Source: an uncultured Chitinophagales bacterium
Lineage (GTDB): Bacteria > Bacteroidota > Bacteroidia > Chitinophagales > Chitinophagaceae
Direction: 5' to 3'
Length of the DNA stretch: 16,531 nt
NCBI GenBank assembly: GCA_946886475.1
Contig: CAMPIQ010000078.1
Coordinates: 1-16,531 of the forward strand
The position numbers and the translations under genes are program-made. Below are positions 15,394 to 16,531 of the stretch, piece by piece. The notes under the pieces are model-generated. The model was not told the origin of the DNA. It saw only the letters and a list, made by a program, of their open reading frames with translations, and searched no databases. How positions within the stretch are numbered: position 1 is the stretch's first letter; the number at the start of each line of letters is the position of its first letter.

Positions 15394-16491
15394 TTAGACA
15401 TTAAATCTAAAATGCATCACATCCCCATCCTTCACCACGTATTCTTTTCCTTCTATTCTTAGTCTTCCTGCTTCGCGGGCTGCAGCTTCGGATTCGAATT
15501 TTACAAAATCATCATAGCTGATTACCTCGGCTTTGATAAATCCTTTTTCAAAATCTGTATGAATAACACCGGCTGCCTGGGGAGCTTTCCAGCCTTCATG
15601 AATGGTCCATGCGCGTACTTCCTGTACACCAGCAGTAAAATAGGTTTGAAGATTAAGTAATTTATATGCCGAATGGATGAGGCGGTCAAGGGCAGGTTCT
15701 TTCATTCCGTATTCTTCCATGAATAACTGCTTATCCTCTTCCTGTTCCATTTCAGCTATTTGAGATTCAAGCGAGTTATTCATTATAATTACCTGTGCAT
15801 TTTCATTTTTAACCGCTTCTTTTAAAATGTCGGAATACTTATTACCTGTATGCATGGATGGTTCATCTACGTTGGCAACATAAAGTACAGGTTTGGAGGT
15901 TAAAAGAAAAAGATCAGCAACAGCCGTTTCATCTTCCTTTGAAAGTGCCAGTTCGCGTATGCTTTTTCCTTCTTCAAGATGCTTTTTACAACGTTGTAAT
16001 ATTTCCAGTTCTGCCTTTGCTTTAGGATCTGTCTTGGCCAGTTTTTCCGTGCGGTTCAATTTTTTTTCTACACTTTCCAGGTCTTTTAACTGCAGTTCAG
16101 TATCAATGATCTCCTTATCACTAACCGGATTGATAGCCCCTTCATCACGCAGAATATTTTCATCTTCAAAACAACGGATCACATGGATGATAGCATCCAC
16201 CTCGCGAATGTTGCCGAGAAATTTATTTCCCAGGCCTTCACCTTTACTTGCTCCGCGAACCAGTCCCGCAATATCCACAATCTCGATCTGCGTAGGTACG
16301 ATCCGGTTTGGCAACACAAGTTCTGCAAGCTTTTTTAATCTTGGATCGGGCACATCAACCAGACCCACATTGGGGTCAATAGTGCAAAACCTGTAATTAC
16401 TGGCCTGTGCTTTGGCACTATTGCTAACTGCGTTAAATAATGTTGATTTTCCAACATTCGGAAGTCCTACGATACCTGCTTGAAGAGCCAT
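15394..16491 (-). CDS. ychF: Redox-regulated ATPase / ribosome-associated P-loop protein YchF (Obg family, OLA1-like)
   Basis: The protein has 365 residues, the family length. The P-loop GLPNVGKST is at 9-17, NYRFCTIDPNVG at 32-43, and the G3 motif DIAGLVRGASKGEGLGNKFL at 73-92. The nucleotide-specificity motif is NVDE (207-210) instead of NKxD, which explains the preference of YchF for ATP over GTP. A coiled-coil insertion covers about 130-185. The C-terminal TGS domain is at about 283-363 (TYFTAGVQEVRAWTI, GFIKAEVISYDDF, GKEYVVKDGDVMHFRF). It is a cytoplasmic protein that associates with ribosomes and is linked to stress responses and translation. The start is ATG at 16491, directly before the conserved QAGIVGLPNVGKS. 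It is convergent with the outer-membrane gene. A -7 promoter element lies 12 bp upstream. Confidence 0.98.
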   Translation of the reverse strand: MALQAGIVGLPNVGKSTLFNAVSNSAKAQASNYRFCTIDPNVGLVDVPDPRLKKLAELVLPNRIVPTQIEIVDIAGLVRGASKGEGLGNKFLGNIREVDAIIHVIRCFEDENILRDEGAINPVSDKEIIDTELQLKDLESVEKKLNRTEKLAKTDPKAKAELEILQRCKKHLEEGKSIRELALSKEDETAVADLFLLTSKPVLYVANVDEPSMHTGNKYSDILKEAVKNENAQVIIMNNSLESQIAEMEQEEDKQLFMEEYGMKEPALDRLIHSAYKLLNLQTYFTAGVQEVRAWTIHEGWKAPQAAGVIHTDFEKGFIKAEVISYDDFVKFESEAAAREAGRLRIEGKEYVVKDGDVMHFRFNV

Positions 16492-16503
16492 TTTTTATGA
16501 GTT

Positions 16504-16511
16504 CAAAGTTA
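16504..16511 (-). promoter_or_regulatory. Probable ychF promoter, Bacteroidota -7 element
   Basis: Read on the minus strand, TAACTTTG matches TAnnTTTG exactly and ends 12 bp before the ychF ATG, implying a very short leader. The -33 region would lie at or beyond the window edge. TTCAAAGT is repeated at 16502-16509 and 16516-16523, so the match could also be part of a low-complexity string. Confidence 0.4.
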
Positions 16512-16531
16512 AAAATTCAAAGTCGTCAGTC

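Noticed and set aside
15893..16396. 167-codon plus-strand frame opposite ychF
   Set aside because: It is antisense to highly conserved ychF sequence and shows the Ser-rich composition typical of a reverse-frame shadow.
1..16531. Mobile elements, CRISPR arrays, toxin-antitoxin or defence genes
   Set aside because: No transposase, integrase, spaced direct repeats, nuclease or toxin motifs were found; the genes are of ordinary chromosomal type.

Overview
The window looks like a chromosomal segment of a Bacteroidota bacterium, probably of the Chitinophagaceae or a close relative. The evidence is a moderately AT-rich base composition, few Shine-Dalgarno sequences, two exact matches to the Bacteroidota -7 promoter element (TAnnTTTG), a DUF6249-like membrane protein beside an ECF sigma factor, a Bacteroidota-type sdhC-sdhA-sdhB cluster, and a very large cysteine-free outer-membrane protein. 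The placement is inferred from protein resemblance; no marker RNA gene is present. No tRNA, rRNA, CRISPR array, insertion sequence, phage gene or attachment site was seen.

Layout. Positions 2-1513 hold the C-terminal two thirds of the transcription accessory protein Tex, cut by the window edge. Converging on it from the minus strand is a two-gene unit: an ECF sigma factor (2108-2689) followed by a two-helix membrane anti-sigma factor without zinc ligands (1533-2075). A 290-bp divergent region containing a near-perfect 34-bp palindrome separates the sigma gene from a small three-helix membrane protein (2980-3339), which ends in a strong intrinsic terminator. The next gene, on the minus strand, is an S41/CtpA-type processing protease (3474-5063). 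Divergent from it are a BadF-type amino-sugar kinase (5159-6001) and murQ (6173-6997). Together these look like a MurNAc salvage (peptidoglycan recycling) pair. A conserved hypothetical protein of 188 residues follows (7120-7686).

Positions 7951-11619 encode a complete menaquinone-type succinate dehydrogenase / fumarate reductase: a five-helix cytochrome b subunit, a flavoprotein with all catalytic residues, and an iron-sulfur subunit with all 11 cluster cysteines. A recognisable -7 promoter element precedes sdhC. A textbook hairpin-plus-T-run terminator lies about 110 bp after sdhB. Then comes an 1163-residue (or 1161-residue) exported beta-barrel-like protein with a probable TTG start, and finally ychF on the minus strand, with its own -7 element at the window edge.

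Most of the window is conserved housekeeping sequence, and I see no convincing new multi-gene system. The points most worth following are the 34-bp palindrome between the sigma factor and the DUF6249-like gene, the huge outer-membrane protein with an EF-hand-like loop and a non-ATG start, the kinase-murQ pair with an inverted repeat between the genes, a translation-start-like sequence that occurs both before and after sdhB, and the unexplained 188-residue conserved protein.
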